Assembly: GCA_002435755.1 (NCBI GenBank)
Contig: DIYH01000014.1
Coordinates: 186,001-250,000 of the forward strand
Direction: 5' to 3'
DNA from: Flammeovirgaceae bacterium UBA6059
Lineage (GTDB): Bacteria > Bacteroidota > Bacteroidia > Cytophagales > Cyclobacteriaceae
Length of the DNA stretch: 64,000 bases
Positions within the stretch are counted from its first letter, which is position 1. Every line of letters starts with the position of its first letter. Below are positions 1-9,740 of this stretch, one piece after another. The position numbers and the translations under genes are program-made. Below the pieces are notes generated by a model. That model was not told the origin of the DNA, ran no database searches, and saw only the letters and a program-made list of their open reading frames with translations.

Positions 1-1933
1 TATTCTCAATTGAGGAGATAGCAGTAGTAAGATCAGCAGCATTGAATTGATCTCTAAGTTGTAGATCTACGATTCCTTCATAATAGTGTTTGTTCCAGGT
101 CGATATCACCAAAGGCTTGAGCTCCGAATGTAAAGACTGCATATGAAAGTCTTCAATGACCCCTGATATTTTGATCCGATCACCAAAAACGCTAAAAGAC
201 TGACCAATTGCGTCTTGAGGATGACTAAACCCTTGCGAGTACATCATTTGTTCGTTGATGAGTATCTGATCACTTGTATCAGAATCTAAGAATTGGCCTG
301 CCAGCAGATTCAAATTGAATACTTCAGGGAATCCTGGATCGGCGAGTACTACTTCAGTAAGGTTGTCATGTGACTCTTGAGCATTACCGATACCGTAAAG
401 TGTTGTAAATATGGATCCTGAATGAGGCGAACCGAGTGCAAAAGTTACATTCTCAATTTCTGGCTTAGCCTGTAGTTGCAACCGCATTCGTTGTAGTTTC
501 TTGAGGTCGTTATCCGGTAAGCTGAATGTAATCTTAGTGTCCTGACTGAAACCTAAAGGCCGTTTCAGGAAATGATCCAGTTGAAAACTGACAACTAATG
601 TGATGATGACCAGTGACTGACTGATAGCATATTGTATTACGATTAAAGACTTTCGAAAATTGATCCCTCCTGCACCTTTAGAGTTTGAAGTTTTCAGACT
701 ATCGATAATTCTAAATCTTGAAAGAACTACCGCGGGATAGTATCCGGATAGTATCGTGACGCTGACTAAGAAAAGAACAAATAGCCCAATAGCTGGTGCT
801 GACGTCAAAGCACTGAAATCAGCAGGAAAATTTAGCACATCGTTGAAATTCAGAAAACACAACTCTACTAAGACAAGTGCTAAAAAAAGACTGACTAGGG
901 TAATCAGAAAAGATTCAGACATGAACTGGCCAAGTAGGTCAATCCTTCGACTACCCATTACCTTCCGTATACCTACTTCTTTCGATCTTGCTGTAGCATG
1001 TGCCGTTGCGAGATTGACATAATTGATTACTGCCAAGATGATCAATATGAATCCAACGGTAATCATGGCATAGATGCTATCAATGGACTCAATATTGTAG
1101 GTGAAGTTCGAGTAGTCAGCATTGAAGTGGATATCCGATAATGGCTGAATTAGAATATCCTTGGAGGCCGCCGCATCTTCGCTGAGGTATTTGTGCTTAA
1201 GCTGATCTAGTCCCACCAAGAACTGAGCCTCATCAAAATTCTCAGATGCCAGAAAATAGCAGTTAACTTCATTACTGGCAGCTCCCCAACCATTGAGCAT
1301 TGCGCCTTCCCTACGGAGTGTTTGAAATGATGCAATCACATCAAAAGGGTAATCCGTAGGCCGGTCATAGTCTGATATAATACCCTCTACAACATAGGGT
1401 TCGTTATCAATCAGCAAGACATTGCCAATTGCTTCATTGGCCTTATCACGACTCAGTCCATAAATATTTGTAGCCTGATCCACAGAAATAACAGCCCTGT
1501 TCGGATCCCTTAGCAACTTACCTTGATCTCCAGCCAATACCTCAAAGGACAAAATATCAAAAAGCTCATTTTCTGCATGGGCAACATTAGACCTGAGCGT
1601 AGTTTCAGAACCATCTATTCGTAGAGTCCGCTCTTCAAACTGTACCATAGATACTGCTTTAGCCGCTGGTAATTCAGCTCGAATGGCATCAGCCAGGGGG
1701 TAATTTGCCGATGATACTTTTTGCAAGGCATCTCCTCGCTTGATGTGTTGTATTGTGCGATATACGTTATCGTAGTTGACATGATGGTTGTCTGTGGTCA
1801 GTGCAAAATATGCTTTGATCAGTAGCACCATGGCACACGCCAAGGCGATAGAAAACCCAATGATCGAGATAGCTGTATTAAGGCGATACCTGTAAAGTGT
1901 TCTAAAAAGAATCGAGAGTTTCAGTTTCAGCAT
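1..1933 (-). CDS. FtsX/MacB-type ABC permease (partial, runs off left edge)
   Basis: The reading frame is open from an ATG at 1933 to the window edge (at least 644 codons, no stop). The N-terminus MLKLKLSILFRTLYRY is followed by a hydrophobic segment and a MacB-like periplasmic domain. The hallmark RSKEVGIRKVMGSRR and a second set of membrane segments come next. It matches the two genes upstream of it in architecture: TM, periplasmic core, FtsX domain, second periplasmic domain. The usual length is about 800 residues, so perhaps 160 residues including the last FtsX block lie outside. Only 1 bp separates it from the stop of the preceding permease, so it is the third gene of a leftward operon. 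Members of this family move lipids, peptides or drugs or act mechanically; the substrate is not evident. Confidence 0.88.
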   Translation of the reverse strand, partial: MLKLKLSILFRTLYRYRLNTAISIIGFSIALACAMVLLIKAYFALTTDNHHVNYDNVYRTIQHIKRGDALQKVSSANYPLADAIRAELPAAKAVSMVQFEERTLRIDGSETTLRSNVAHAENELFDILSFEVLAGDQGKLLRDPNRAVISVDQATNIYGLSRDKANEAIGNVLLIDNEPYVVEGIISDYDRPTDYPFDVIASFQTLRREGAMLNGWGAASNEVNCYFLASENFDEAQFLVGLDQLKHKYLSEDAAASKDILIQPLSDIHFNADYSNFTYNIESIDSIYAMITVGFILIILAVINYVNLATAHATARSKEVGIRKVMGSRRIDLLGQFMSESFLITLVSLFLALVLVELCFLNFNDVLNFPADFSALTSAPAIGLFVLFLVSVTILSGYYPAVVLSRFRIIDSLKTSNSKGAGGINFRKSLIVIQYAISQSLVIITLVVSFQLDHFLKRPLGFSQDTKITFSLPDNDLKKLQRMRLQLQAKPEIENVTFALGSPHSGSIFTTLYGIGNAQESHDNLTEVVLADPGFPEVFNLNLLAGQFLDSDTSDQILINEQMMYSQGFSHPQDAIGQSFSVFGDRIKISGVIEDFHMQSLHSELKPLVISTWNKHYYEGIVDLQLRDQFNAADLTTAISSIEN

Positions 1934-1934
1934 C

Positions 1935-4343
1935 TTACTCGTCTTTAAGTGACACTGAAGGATTGACAATAGCCGCCGACCATGCTCTAAAGACTATAGC
2001 TCCCATACCAATGATAAGTGTCCCGATCAGAGTAGCAAGGAATACCGCTGGCGATAGTGTAACCTTATAGGGAAAACTGTCCAACCAGTTGCCTGCCAGG
2101 TAAGCTGCCAGAGGGACAGCTATCGCAAATGCAATAACAATGAGCTTAATAAACTGACTTGAGAATAGCCATATCACCTGTGCAATCGATGCTCCGAGTA
2201 CTTTTCGTACACCTATCTCTTTTACTTTTTGATTAGCTATAAACGCGATTAAGCCATATAATCCGAGGCAACCGATGATGATCGCCATTACTGCAAGGAT
2301 CTTTAAGAGATCAGCTGTTTGCTGTTCTTCTTCATAACCCTCAGCCAGCCAGTCTTGATACACGTCATAGTCAAAAGTATTGGATGGAAACACGGTTCTC
2401 CAATTGTCCTCCAGTGCCGCAATAACTTCTTTATCATAGACCAGTTCAGGATTTTTAAGGCGTATACCAGCTGAGTAGATAAACATATCGGCGTTGATCA
2501 ATACCACCGGCTCAACCGGCTCATGTAGCGTTTGAGTATGGAAGTCAGCAATTAATCCTCTAATGTTTCTAACATCTCCAAAGGCAAATATCTTGTCGCC
2601 TATGGCCTCTATGGGATCATTATGTCCTATCAATCTGGCGGTAGCCTCATTGATCAGGATATCGTTATTCTCAGTGCCATAGAGTAAATCGTTACCGCCA
2701 ATAAGGTTGAGACCATAAGCATCCAGATAGTCTTGGTCAATGACCCTGATTTGTGCCTGGTAGTTCCTCTCCTTTGCTGTGGATGGATATCCAAATCTTG
2801 AATTAATATTAAGACTTCCGGTAGGTGAAGCGCTACCTAATGCCACCGTCTCTACAAAGGCGTGCTCGCTCCATAACTGATCTATCAATGCAAGTTTGGC
2901 ACTATCAGCCTCAGGGAGGTTGACTTTGATAATAGAATCTCGCTGAAAGCCGAGGGGCTTGCTTCTGAAAAACTCCATCTGCTGAATGGTGACGATCGTG
3001 CCAACGATCATGATCTGTGTGATCGCAAATTGGAATACGACAAGCCCATTGCGAAAACCAGCTCTGCCACCCGTTCCTGCTTTAGCGTTCCGCTTCATTG
3101 CATTGATTGGTTTGAATTGTGTCATGATCACAGCCGGGTAAAACCCTCCAAGCACGGTCAATAAGACTAGAAGTGAACCGACAAAGGGTATCAGGGAAGA
3201 TGTGTTCAATACCCCGATACCTTCAGGAAACTCAATGATCGTCCCGAAATTGATGATCATCAACTCAGCCAGTACCAAAGAGAATAGTACAGATATTATG
3301 ACAATGACCAGGGTTTCTGAGAGAAACTGCATCATTAGCGATGACCGGGAGCTGCCCATTACTTTCCTTACCCCTACTTCTTTAGCTCGATTGACAGACT
3401 GGGCTGTTGCTAGGTTGATGAAGTTGACACAAGCGATAATGAGGATGAGCAATGCGATAGTTGATCTGGCCCAAAGAGATGCTTTGGATACAGGCTTTCC
3501 TTCGAACGCATCATAGCGTTCATCAAAATGCATATCTGTAAAGGGCTGTAGTTCCAACTGAACATTCTTTTCGCCTCCGTCAGTGAGGTACTTCTCGGTA
3601 AAGCCTGACAGCTGGTCTTCCCAAATCGACAAATTGAAGTCTTCGGAGACTAGGACAAAAGTTTGTGACTCGGACATCACATTGCCAAAGTCATCTTCAG
3701 TATAGAAAGGATTCAGATGCTTTTGGATATCTGTGCTGATCATAACTTCCCACGGAATGACTGTGTTCTTCGGAGCATCTTCTGTAATACCTATCACCTG
3801 TAGTGTCTGGCCTCCAAGGCTAAACTCCTGTCCCATCATCTGATCAAAGGAGACATCTCCAAAGAGTCTTTTTCCTGCGGCAACATTCAAAATGGCATCA
3901 TTAGGAGACTTGAGCGCTTCATTAGGGTTTCCTCTTAGCCATTCAACCTGAAACATTTTGAGCATCTGTGGTTCAGTGAAGAGAATGTGCTCTTGCTCGT
4001 AAGCGCTGCTCTCATTTCCTGGTAAGTGTATGTCCAAACCACCAAAATGAACGATCTGGGCTACATTTTCAAGCTCAGGATACTCCTCTCTTAGGGTACG
4101 GGCCATAGGGAATGGTGTACCAGGATCATATTCTGTCAGGTTCTCATGAAATGTAACCATATTGACCCGATAGATCCGATCCCTTTTCGGATGAAAATCA
4201 TCGTACGACAGGTCATAACTTACCTGTAAGAACATGACAATTGCACATGCAATACCCAGGGATAAACCTATGACATTCAAAGTACTGTATACCTTGTATT
4301 TCAGAAGGCTTCTTATTGCTGTTTTGAGAAAGTTTCTAATCAT
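1935..4343 (-). CDS. FtsX/MacB-type ABC permease
   Basis: About 802 residues, starting at the Met of MIRNFLKTAIRSLLKYK. A start 11 codons upstream (4376) is possible but would overlap the preceding gene, and paralogues begin at the MxRN motif. Order: N-terminal TM helix, MacB_PCD periplasmic domain, three-helix FtsX domain beginning near RAKEVGVRKVMGSSR, a second periplasmic domain, and a final FtsX block near KVKEIGVRKVLGASI. No ATP-binding domain is fused. It lies 10 bp after the upstream permease and 1 bp before the downstream one. It is an inner-membrane component of an ABC system whose ATPase is not in view. The substrate is unknown. Confidence 0.9.
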   Translation of the reverse strand: MIRNFLKTAIRSLLKYKVYSTLNVIGLSLGIACAIVMFLQVSYDLSYDDFHPKRDRIYRVNMVTFHENLTEYDPGTPFPMARTLREEYPELENVAQIVHFGGLDIHLPGNESSAYEQEHILFTEPQMLKMFQVEWLRGNPNEALKSPNDAILNVAAGKRLFGDVSFDQMMGQEFSLGGQTLQVIGITEDAPKNTVIPWEVMISTDIQKHLNPFYTEDDFGNVMSESQTFVLVSEDFNLSIWEDQLSGFTEKYLTDGGEKNVQLELQPFTDMHFDERYDAFEGKPVSKASLWARSTIALLILIIACVNFINLATAQSVNRAKEVGVRKVMGSSRSSLMMQFLSETLVIVIISVLFSLVLAELMIINFGTIIEFPEGIGVLNTSSLIPFVGSLLVLLTVLGGFYPAVIMTQFKPINAMKRNAKAGTGGRAGFRNGLVVFQFAITQIMIVGTIVTIQQMEFFRSKPLGFQRDSIIKVNLPEADSAKLALIDQLWSEHAFVETVALGSASPTGSLNINSRFGYPSTAKERNYQAQIRVIDQDYLDAYGLNLIGGNDLLYGTENNDILINEATARLIGHNDPIEAIGDKIFAFGDVRNIRGLIADFHTQTLHEPVEPVVLINADMFIYSAGIRLKNPELVYDKEVIAALEDNWRTVFPSNTFDYDVYQDWLAEGYEEEQQTADLLKILAVMAIIIGCLGLYGLIAFIANQKVKEIGVRKVLGASIAQVIWLFSSQFIKLIVIAFAIAVPLAAYLAGNWLDSFPYKVTLSPAVFLATLIGTLIIGMGAIVFRAWSAAIVNPSVSLKDE

Positions 4344-4353
4344 CGTCTTACTT

Positions 4354-6795
4354 TTATTCGTCCTTAAGAGACTCAACGGGATTGGCGATAGCCGCTCTTA
4401 TCGATTGATAGCTCATGGTAAGTAGCGCTATCACTATCGTGAAAAATATGGCTACAGCGAACTCTACTATCGTAATATCTATACTGTAAGCAAAGTCCGA
4501 CAACCACCCATCCATTACCCAGTAGCCTAATGGGGCAGCTACTAGAAATGCTACAACTAATAGTATCAGTAGTTCTTTGGAAAAAATTCCCAATACACTT
4601 AAGATACTGGCGCCAAGCACCTTACGTATGCCTATTTCTTTTGATTTTTGAGTAGAGATGAATGAGATAAGTCCATAGAGCCCGAGACAACCTATAAATA
4701 TGGCTATACCTGAAAAGAGTGTGAGCAATTGAGCGGTGGCTTGCTCGTCCTCGTACTCACTTGCAAGGTCCTCATCATAAAACTCGTAATCATATATGTA
4801 GTCCGGGAAACTGGCTTGCCAGGACTCCTCGATATTCGAGAGCGCTCCTTCCAGATCGTTGATCAGGCCGTTTGTTGTTGCCAGTTTGACGGATACATTG
4901 TAGTTGAACTCCGGTAGTTTGAAGAAGATCACATAGTCCATTTCGCTATGCAATGAATAGACATTGAAGTTTTCAACAACACCTATGATCGTCTTATCTC
5001 CACCATAACCGGTCTTAAGCTTTTTGCCAATGGCTTCTTCAGGAGAAGAAAGACCCATCCATTCTGTGAGATAGCGATTAACAATGGCGACCGTATCATT
5101 ATCACTTTTTCTGAGGTTACGACCTGCAAGCAACTCAAGTCCAAACAGTTCCAGGTAGTTTTCATCGATAGGCTTAAAATTACCCGTATACTCCGCATCA
5201 GTATCCATTGGTGCATAGCTAATGTTAGAGTGTGCATTGTTGGTTGCACTGGGTGTACCTAAGCTGAAAGCGACATTCTCGATATTCGGATGCTGCATTA
5301 AAGAAGTGCGCAAACGATCAACAGCCGTCTCATCACCAGGCTCAGGTACGAACGCGTTGATGATCGCATCCTTATTGAATCCCAGGTCGGCGTTTCTGAC
5401 ATAATCCATCTGGCTGGTGACGACTATCGTACCTATGATCAACACCTGCGAAATAGCAAACTGGACGATCACCAATAATCTTCTCAGCGACATTCCGCCA
5501 GTATGGTGCTGAGAGCTGATTTTGTTTTTGATCGCCAGTACCGGATTCATTCGCGATAGCAATACTGACGGATAAAACCCCGCCAGAAATGTCACAACCG
5601 CTGCAATGATCAATAGGAAACCAATGGTAGCGGGATTGTCAAGTATATCAATACTCAAGGCTGTACCTATTACCTCTTCAAGGTTGATAAGCAATACTTC
5701 TGCAAATACAAGACTTATAAGAAGTGCTACCAAAGTGATAATGAAGGTCTCACTTAGAAACTGGAGGACCAACCTTGTTTTACCACTTCCCAGCACTTTC
5801 CTCACCCCTATCTCTTTGGACCTCTTAACAGCCTGTGCGGTAGCCAGGTTGATAAAATTGATACAGCCAGCCACCAACAAAATAGCTGCAAGAGCAACCA
5901 ACGCCCATTTCTCTGATGGAGGGAGTGCAGTGCCGGAGTATTTTTGGTATTCTGGGTGACTATGCATTTCTTGAAGTGACATGAGTGACATTGTGAATGT
6001 CTCTACCTCATCCTCTCCGAAGTATTTGCCAACAAAATCTGTCAACCTGCTATCGTAATTCTCAGGGTTATCTGATACTCCCAGCAGCACATAGCAGTTG
6101 GTAGCGCTACTTGTACTGTTAAATTTGGTACCATCATCGTAATATGGATTGGTCTCTTTTTGAGAATCATAGGAGATCAATACGGTAAAGGGGAAATCTG
6201 TAGTTTCGGGTCGGTCTGCAATGACTCCTACTACTGTCAAGTCGATAGCACTAGAAAAGTTGATCTTACGGCCAATAGCGTCCGCCAGTGCATTTTCTGA
6301 TAAGTCAAAGTACTTTTGAGCTAGTGAAGAGGTGATCACTGCCGTATTGACATCCTTGAGAGATACTGAAGGAGTACCTACCAGGACATTGAAATCGAAT
6401 ATGTCAAATATTGATGGTTCTACGAACACAACACCATCTTCCTCATATTTAGAAGTGTTACCGTCCTCTTCTCTAATGTTGATTTGACCACCATACTCAA
6501 AATGCGTTTGAGCTACCGCAACCATCTCGGGAAAATCATTCCGAAGGGACTTTCCGACCGGATGAGGTAGTCCGTCATTAAAATCTATTCCGGTAGGCGT
6601 AGACTCCTGTGATACAACACGGTAGATACGCTCATATGCAGGCTGATCCTTGTCGAAGCTAGTATGATGCGAGATGTATCGATAGATAACCAGCACACAG
6701 CCAAGTCCCATAGCCAGACCGAAAATATTAAGGAAAGTGTAGGCCTTGTTCCTTTTGAGGTTTCTGTAAGCGGTGAGAAGATAATTACGCAGCAT
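4354..6795 (-). CDS. FtsX/MacB-type ABC permease, first gene of the operon
   Basis: 813 residues starting MLRNYLLTAYRNLKRNK, with the same TM / periplasmic / FtsX / periplasmic / FtsX order as its two downstream paralogues. Signature segments are RSKEIGVRKVLGSGK and KSKEIGIRKVLGASI. A GGAAC stretch just upstream of the ATG may serve as ribosome binding site. It is the promoter-proximal gene of a leftward run of three permeases and faces a sigma-54-type response regulator gene across a 164-bp gap. Similar regulator/kinase/permease neighbourhoods are common in Bacteroidota. The three copies look like tandem duplicates. The ATPase, adaptor protein and outer-membrane partner are not in the window. 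Confidence 0.9.
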   Translation of the reverse strand: MLRNYLLTAYRNLKRNKAYTFLNIFGLAMGLGCVLVIYRYISHHTSFDKDQPAYERIYRVVSQESTPTGIDFNDGLPHPVGKSLRNDFPEMVAVAQTHFEYGGQINIREEDGNTSKYEEDGVVFVEPSIFDIFDFNVLVGTPSVSLKDVNTAVITSSLAQKYFDLSENALADAIGRKINFSSAIDLTVVGVIADRPETTDFPFTVLISYDSQKETNPYYDDGTKFNSTSSATNCYVLLGVSDNPENYDSRLTDFVGKYFGEDEVETFTMSLMSLQEMHSHPEYQKYSGTALPPSEKWALVALAAILLVAGCINFINLATAQAVKRSKEIGVRKVLGSGKTRLVLQFLSETFIITLVALLISLVFAEVLLINLEEVIGTALSIDILDNPATIGFLLIIAAVVTFLAGFYPSVLLSRMNPVLAIKNKISSQHHTGGMSLRRLLVIVQFAISQVLIIGTIVVTSQMDYVRNADLGFNKDAIINAFVPEPGDETAVDRLRTSLMQHPNIENVAFSLGTPSATNNAHSNISYAPMDTDAEYTGNFKPIDENYLELFGLELLAGRNLRKSDNDTVAIVNRYLTEWMGLSSPEEAIGKKLKTGYGGDKTIIGVVENFNVYSLHSEMDYVIFFKLPEFNYNVSVKLATTNGLINDLEGALSNIEESWQASFPDYIYDYEFYDEDLASEYEDEQATAQLLTLFSGIAIFIGCLGLYGLISFISTQKSKEIGIRKVLGASILSVLGIFSKELLILLVVAFLVAAPLGYWVMDGWLSDFAYSIDITIVEFAVAIFFTIVIALLTMSYQSIRAAIANPVESLKDE

Positions 6796-6828
6796 AGTTC
6801 CAATTTTCGAAACAAGTATACGATTCTT

Positions 6829-6862
6829 GTGCCATTATCATAAATACCTAATTATGTGGCAC
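6829..6862. promoter_or_regulatory. Inverted repeat GTGCCA-N22-TGGCAC in divergent promoter region
   Basis: GTGCCA at 6829-6834 and TGGCAC at 6857-6862 form a dyad midway between the permease operon and the regulator gene. Each TGGCAC faces outward and equals the -24 half of a sigma-54 promoter. On the minus strand TGGCAC is followed after 5 nt by TCGT, which keeps the -12 G but not the C of TTGC. On the plus strand the -12 half is poor. The dyad could instead be a binding site for the adjacent NtrC-type regulator. The function is inferred; the dyad itself is visible. Confidence 0.35.
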
Positions 6863-6959
6863 TTATGACTGTGGAATTGTGTGTGTTACCCATATTTCGT
6901 ATAGATAGCGCACAGCTTACTGTTTGTTTTTGATACACTATCCCAAGTATCTTTAGTGG

Positions 6960-8312
6960 GTGGAGAAAGTCAAAGCAGGCATACTGATAGTAGATGATGA
7001 TAAGGATATATTAGCTACTGCTAAAATGTTTCTAAAACAGCGATTTGACCAGGTACAAACCGAATCAAATCCGACCGAAATCGAAGCAAGATTAAAGGAG
7101 TACGAATATGATGTGGTCCTGCTTGATATGAATTTTAAAAAAGGTGAGCAGGATGGTGCAGCAGGTCTCAATGCGCTTTCCGGGATCGTGAAACAAGCTC
7201 CAGGTACCACGGTCATCATGATGACGGCCTACGGTGAGGTGAATCTAGCCGTAGAAGCCATGAAAAATGGTGCAGCCGACTTTATCACCAAACCATGGAG
7301 AAATGAAAAGCTCTTTTCGACTATTACCAATGCACTAAAGCTCAAAAAGTCAAGCGAACAAGTAGAAGGTCTCAAAGCATTGCAACGAGGTGATTCAGCC
7401 TTTGCTGAATTGAAAGGGTCATCACAATCGATGCTGGATGTGCTTAACATTATCAGGAAAGTCGGACCCACAGATGCCAGTATATTGATCAGAGGTGAAA
7501 ATGGTACAGGTAAGGAACTGGCGGCAAGAGCTATTCATGAAAGTTCTGACAGAAAGGACGAGATCTTCGTGGCTGTGGATCTAGGATCTTTGACCTCTTC
7601 CCTATTTGAGAGCGAACTCTTTGGTCATGTTAAGGGGGCGTTTACAGATGCCAAAACCGATAAGGTAGGCAGATTTGAATTAGCTAATGGCGGCACCCTA
7701 TTTCTGGATGAGGTGGGTAATCTACCAATGCCTTTACAAGCCAAACTCCTGACGGCTTTGCAAAGCAGAACGATTCAGCGTGTGGGGTCCTCTAAGTCGA
7801 TATCCGTCGATATTCGATTGGTATGTGCTACAAATTCGCCCCTACCGGAAATGGTTGCGAACGGAGAATTCAGGCAAGATCTTCTCTATCGCATCAACAC
7901 AATAGAATTGGAGATGCCTCCATTGAGAGAAAGGAAAGGTGACGTAGCGGTGTTGGCGAATCATTTCTTGTCCCTTTACAGCAAAAAGTACCAGCGCAAA
8001 GGGAAAGTGTTAGACAGGCATATTCTGAAGCACCTAGATGCCTATCACTGGCCTGGTAATGTACGAGAGTTGCAGCAGACCATTGAGAGGGCCATTATCA
8101 TGAGCGAAGACCAGGCGATACAGCTGTCAGATGTTGGTTTACCCGGAACGAGAGTAGAAGGAGAAGAAACTAATCTTGATCTTAAGTCCAATGAAAAGCG
8201 CTTGATCTTGAAAGCACTAGAAAAGAATGGAGGCAATGTGACACATGCTGCTAAAGATCTGGGTATCGACCGATTAGCCCTTTACCGTAGAATGGAGAAG
8301 TATGGTATTTAA
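6960..8312 (+). CDS. Sigma-54-dependent response regulator (NtrC family)
   Basis: 450 residues. The GTG at 6960 is the first possible start because an in-frame TAG sits at 6954, and a later start would remove the receiver acidic pocket. Receiver domain: residues 5-120, acidic D12-D14, phospho-acceptor D56, T89 and K111. AAA+ domain: Walker A GENGTGKE, the sigma-54 contact loop written GAFTDA instead of GAFTGA, and Walker B FLDEVGN. The C-terminus is a Fis-type helix-turn-helix. It activates sigma-54 promoters after phosphorylation. The kinase gene overlaps its 3' end by 11 bp, and the divergent permease operon is the obvious candidate target. Confidence 0.95.
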   Translation: MEKVKAGILIVDDDKDILATAKMFLKQRFDQVQTESNPTEIEARLKEYEYDVVLLDMNFKKGEQDGAAGLNALSGIVKQAPGTTVIMMTAYGEVNLAVEAMKNGAADFITKPWRNEKLFSTITNALKLKKSSEQVEGLKALQRGDSAFAELKGSSQSMLDVLNIIRKVGPTDASILIRGENGTGKELAARAIHESSDRKDEIFVAVDLGSLTSSLFESELFGHVKGAFTDAKTDKVGRFELANGGTLFLDEVGNLPMPLQAKLLTALQSRTIQRVGSSKSISVDIRLVCATNSPLPEMVANGEFRQDLLYRINTIELEMPPLRERKGDVAVLANHFLSLYSKKYQRKGKVLDRHILKHLDAYHWPGNVRELQQTIERAIIMSEDQAIQLSDVGLPGTRVEGEETNLDLKSNEKRLILKALEKNGGNVTHAAKDLGIDRLALYRRMEKYGI

Positions 8313-9675
8313 TCGTTTTGCTCTCCTACTCTTATTAAGAATTATTGCGCTTTTGGTCGTTATCGCTGGACTAGCGTTCATTTTTGGTAGAGAGGAGCTT
8401 TTCTTCACCCAAGCGCTACTAGGAGTTGTGATCATAGGCCTCTCTTATGAGCTACTATGGTTCGTAAACCGTACCAATCGACACCTCAACCGATTCCTGA
8501 TGGCGGTAATCGATCAGGATATGACAGCTAAGTTTTCTGAGAAAGACCTATCAAGAAGTTTCAATCAGCTCAATCAAGGTTTTATCAGGGTTATCAACGA
8601 AATCAAGACGGCTAAGCTCGAGCGAGAGGCTCAATATCAATACTTAAAGAATATCATCGATCATATTGATCTTGGTATCATTTCACTCAACGACCAGGAC
8701 GAGATCGAATTGATCAATGCTAAAGCTGCCGAGTTGCTGAGCATACCTGAAGTAAGGTCCTGGCAACTACTGAAAAATCAAAATACAGTCTTCTTCGATG
8801 CAATTCAGGAGTTTGATCAGGTAAGTAACAAACTCCTGGAAATCAATATCGATGGTGCTTTCAAGCAATTATCCGTCACTACAAGTAAGTTGCAGTTACT
8901 TGGTAAGATGTACCGCATCATAACTTTCAAGGACATTAAAACTGAAATTGCACAGAAGGAAATTGAGGCATGGCATAAGCTGATCCGAATTCTTACCCAT
9001 GAGATAATGAACTCAGTCACTCCAATTGCCTCGATGACCGAGACGGTCCAGATGATGCTTAAAGAAGAGGGTAAAGTGAAATCTAACTCCGCTTTATCTA
9101 ATGAAGAATTAGAGGACGTATCATTCTCCGTTGACACCATAAACAACCGTGCCGAAGGTCTACTTCATTTTGTATCGGACTACCGAAAACTAACAAAAAT
9201 CCCGTCACCAGTTCCAGAGTCAATTGATGTGGAGTTGTTGTTCAAACAAGTACTTCAGCTGGAGCAGAAAGCCATGGAAGCCAATGATATCAATTCAGAA
9301 GTAATCATCGGTCAACCGAGAATTAAAGCTGATCCGGTTCTGATTTCACAGGTATTGATCAATCTTGTAAAAAATGCTATCGAAGCTTTTGATGAATCAA
9401 GCGCATCTGACACTAGAAAGATTCTGTTAATGTCAGAGCAAGAAGAGGAATATGATGTCATCATTGTCAAAGACAATGGTTGCGGTATCAGTGAAGATAA
9501 AATGGAAAAAGTCTTCATCCCATTTTTCTCTACCAAGGAAGAAGGTTCAGGTATCGGCTTGAGCCTCTCCAGGCAAATCCTTAACCTACATGGCGGCTAT
9601 CTGGAGATGCAAAGTGAAGAAGGTAAGGGGACTGAGTTTAAGCTATTACTACCAGGAAATGGTCTATCTATTTGA
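8302..9675 (+). CDS. Sensor histidine kinase (NtrB/NtrY-like)
   Basis: 457 residues. Two N-terminal membrane helices (about 11-28 and 36-54) are followed by a HAMP-like or coiled linker and a PAS-like region (about 112-215). The dimerisation H-box is LTHEIMNSVTP with phospho-accepting H233. The ATPase domain has N-box NLVKNAIEAF, G1 DNGCGIS and the FFSTKEEGSGIGLSLS lid. Its start codon lies inside the regulator gene (11-bp overlap), indicating translational coupling and a cognate pair. There is almost no periplasmic sensor loop between the two helices, so it probably senses membrane or cytoplasmic signals, perhaps through the permeases. The signal is unknown. Confidence 0.94.
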   Translation: MVFNRFALLLLLRIIALLVVIAGLAFIFGREELFFTQALLGVVIIGLSYELLWFVNRTNRHLNRFLMAVIDQDMTAKFSEKDLSRSFNQLNQGFIRVINEIKTAKLEREAQYQYLKNIIDHIDLGIISLNDQDEIELINAKAAELLSIPEVRSWQLLKNQNTVFFDAIQEFDQVSNKLLEINIDGAFKQLSVTTSKLQLLGKMYRIITFKDIKTEIAQKEIEAWHKLIRILTHEIMNSVTPIASMTETVQMMLKEEGKVKSNSALSNEELEDVSFSVDTINNRAEGLLHFVSDYRKLTKIPSPVPESIDVELLFKQVLQLEQKAMEANDINSEVIIGQPRIKADPVLISQVLINLVKNAIEAFDESSASDTRKILLMSEQEEEYDVIIVKDNGCGISEDKMEKVFIPFFSTKEEGSGIGLSLSRQILNLHGGYLEMQSEEGKGTEFKLLLPGNGLSI

Positions 9676-9740
9676 GTCGTCACATATCTAAAAGCTGTCC
9701 TATGGAATATTGAACATTGAGTTATAGTGATAGTCGCACA

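Noticed and set aside
1935..4376. Start of the second permease at 4376
   Set aside because: It would overlap the upstream gene by 23 bp and add 11 residues not seen in the paralogues, which begin at the MxRN motif; 4343 is preferred.
6949..6962. TATCTTTA with a TTTG 21 nt upstream, as a promoter for the response regulator
   Set aside because: Transcription would start at or just after the GTG codon. Without evidence for a leaderless message I do not list it as a promoter.
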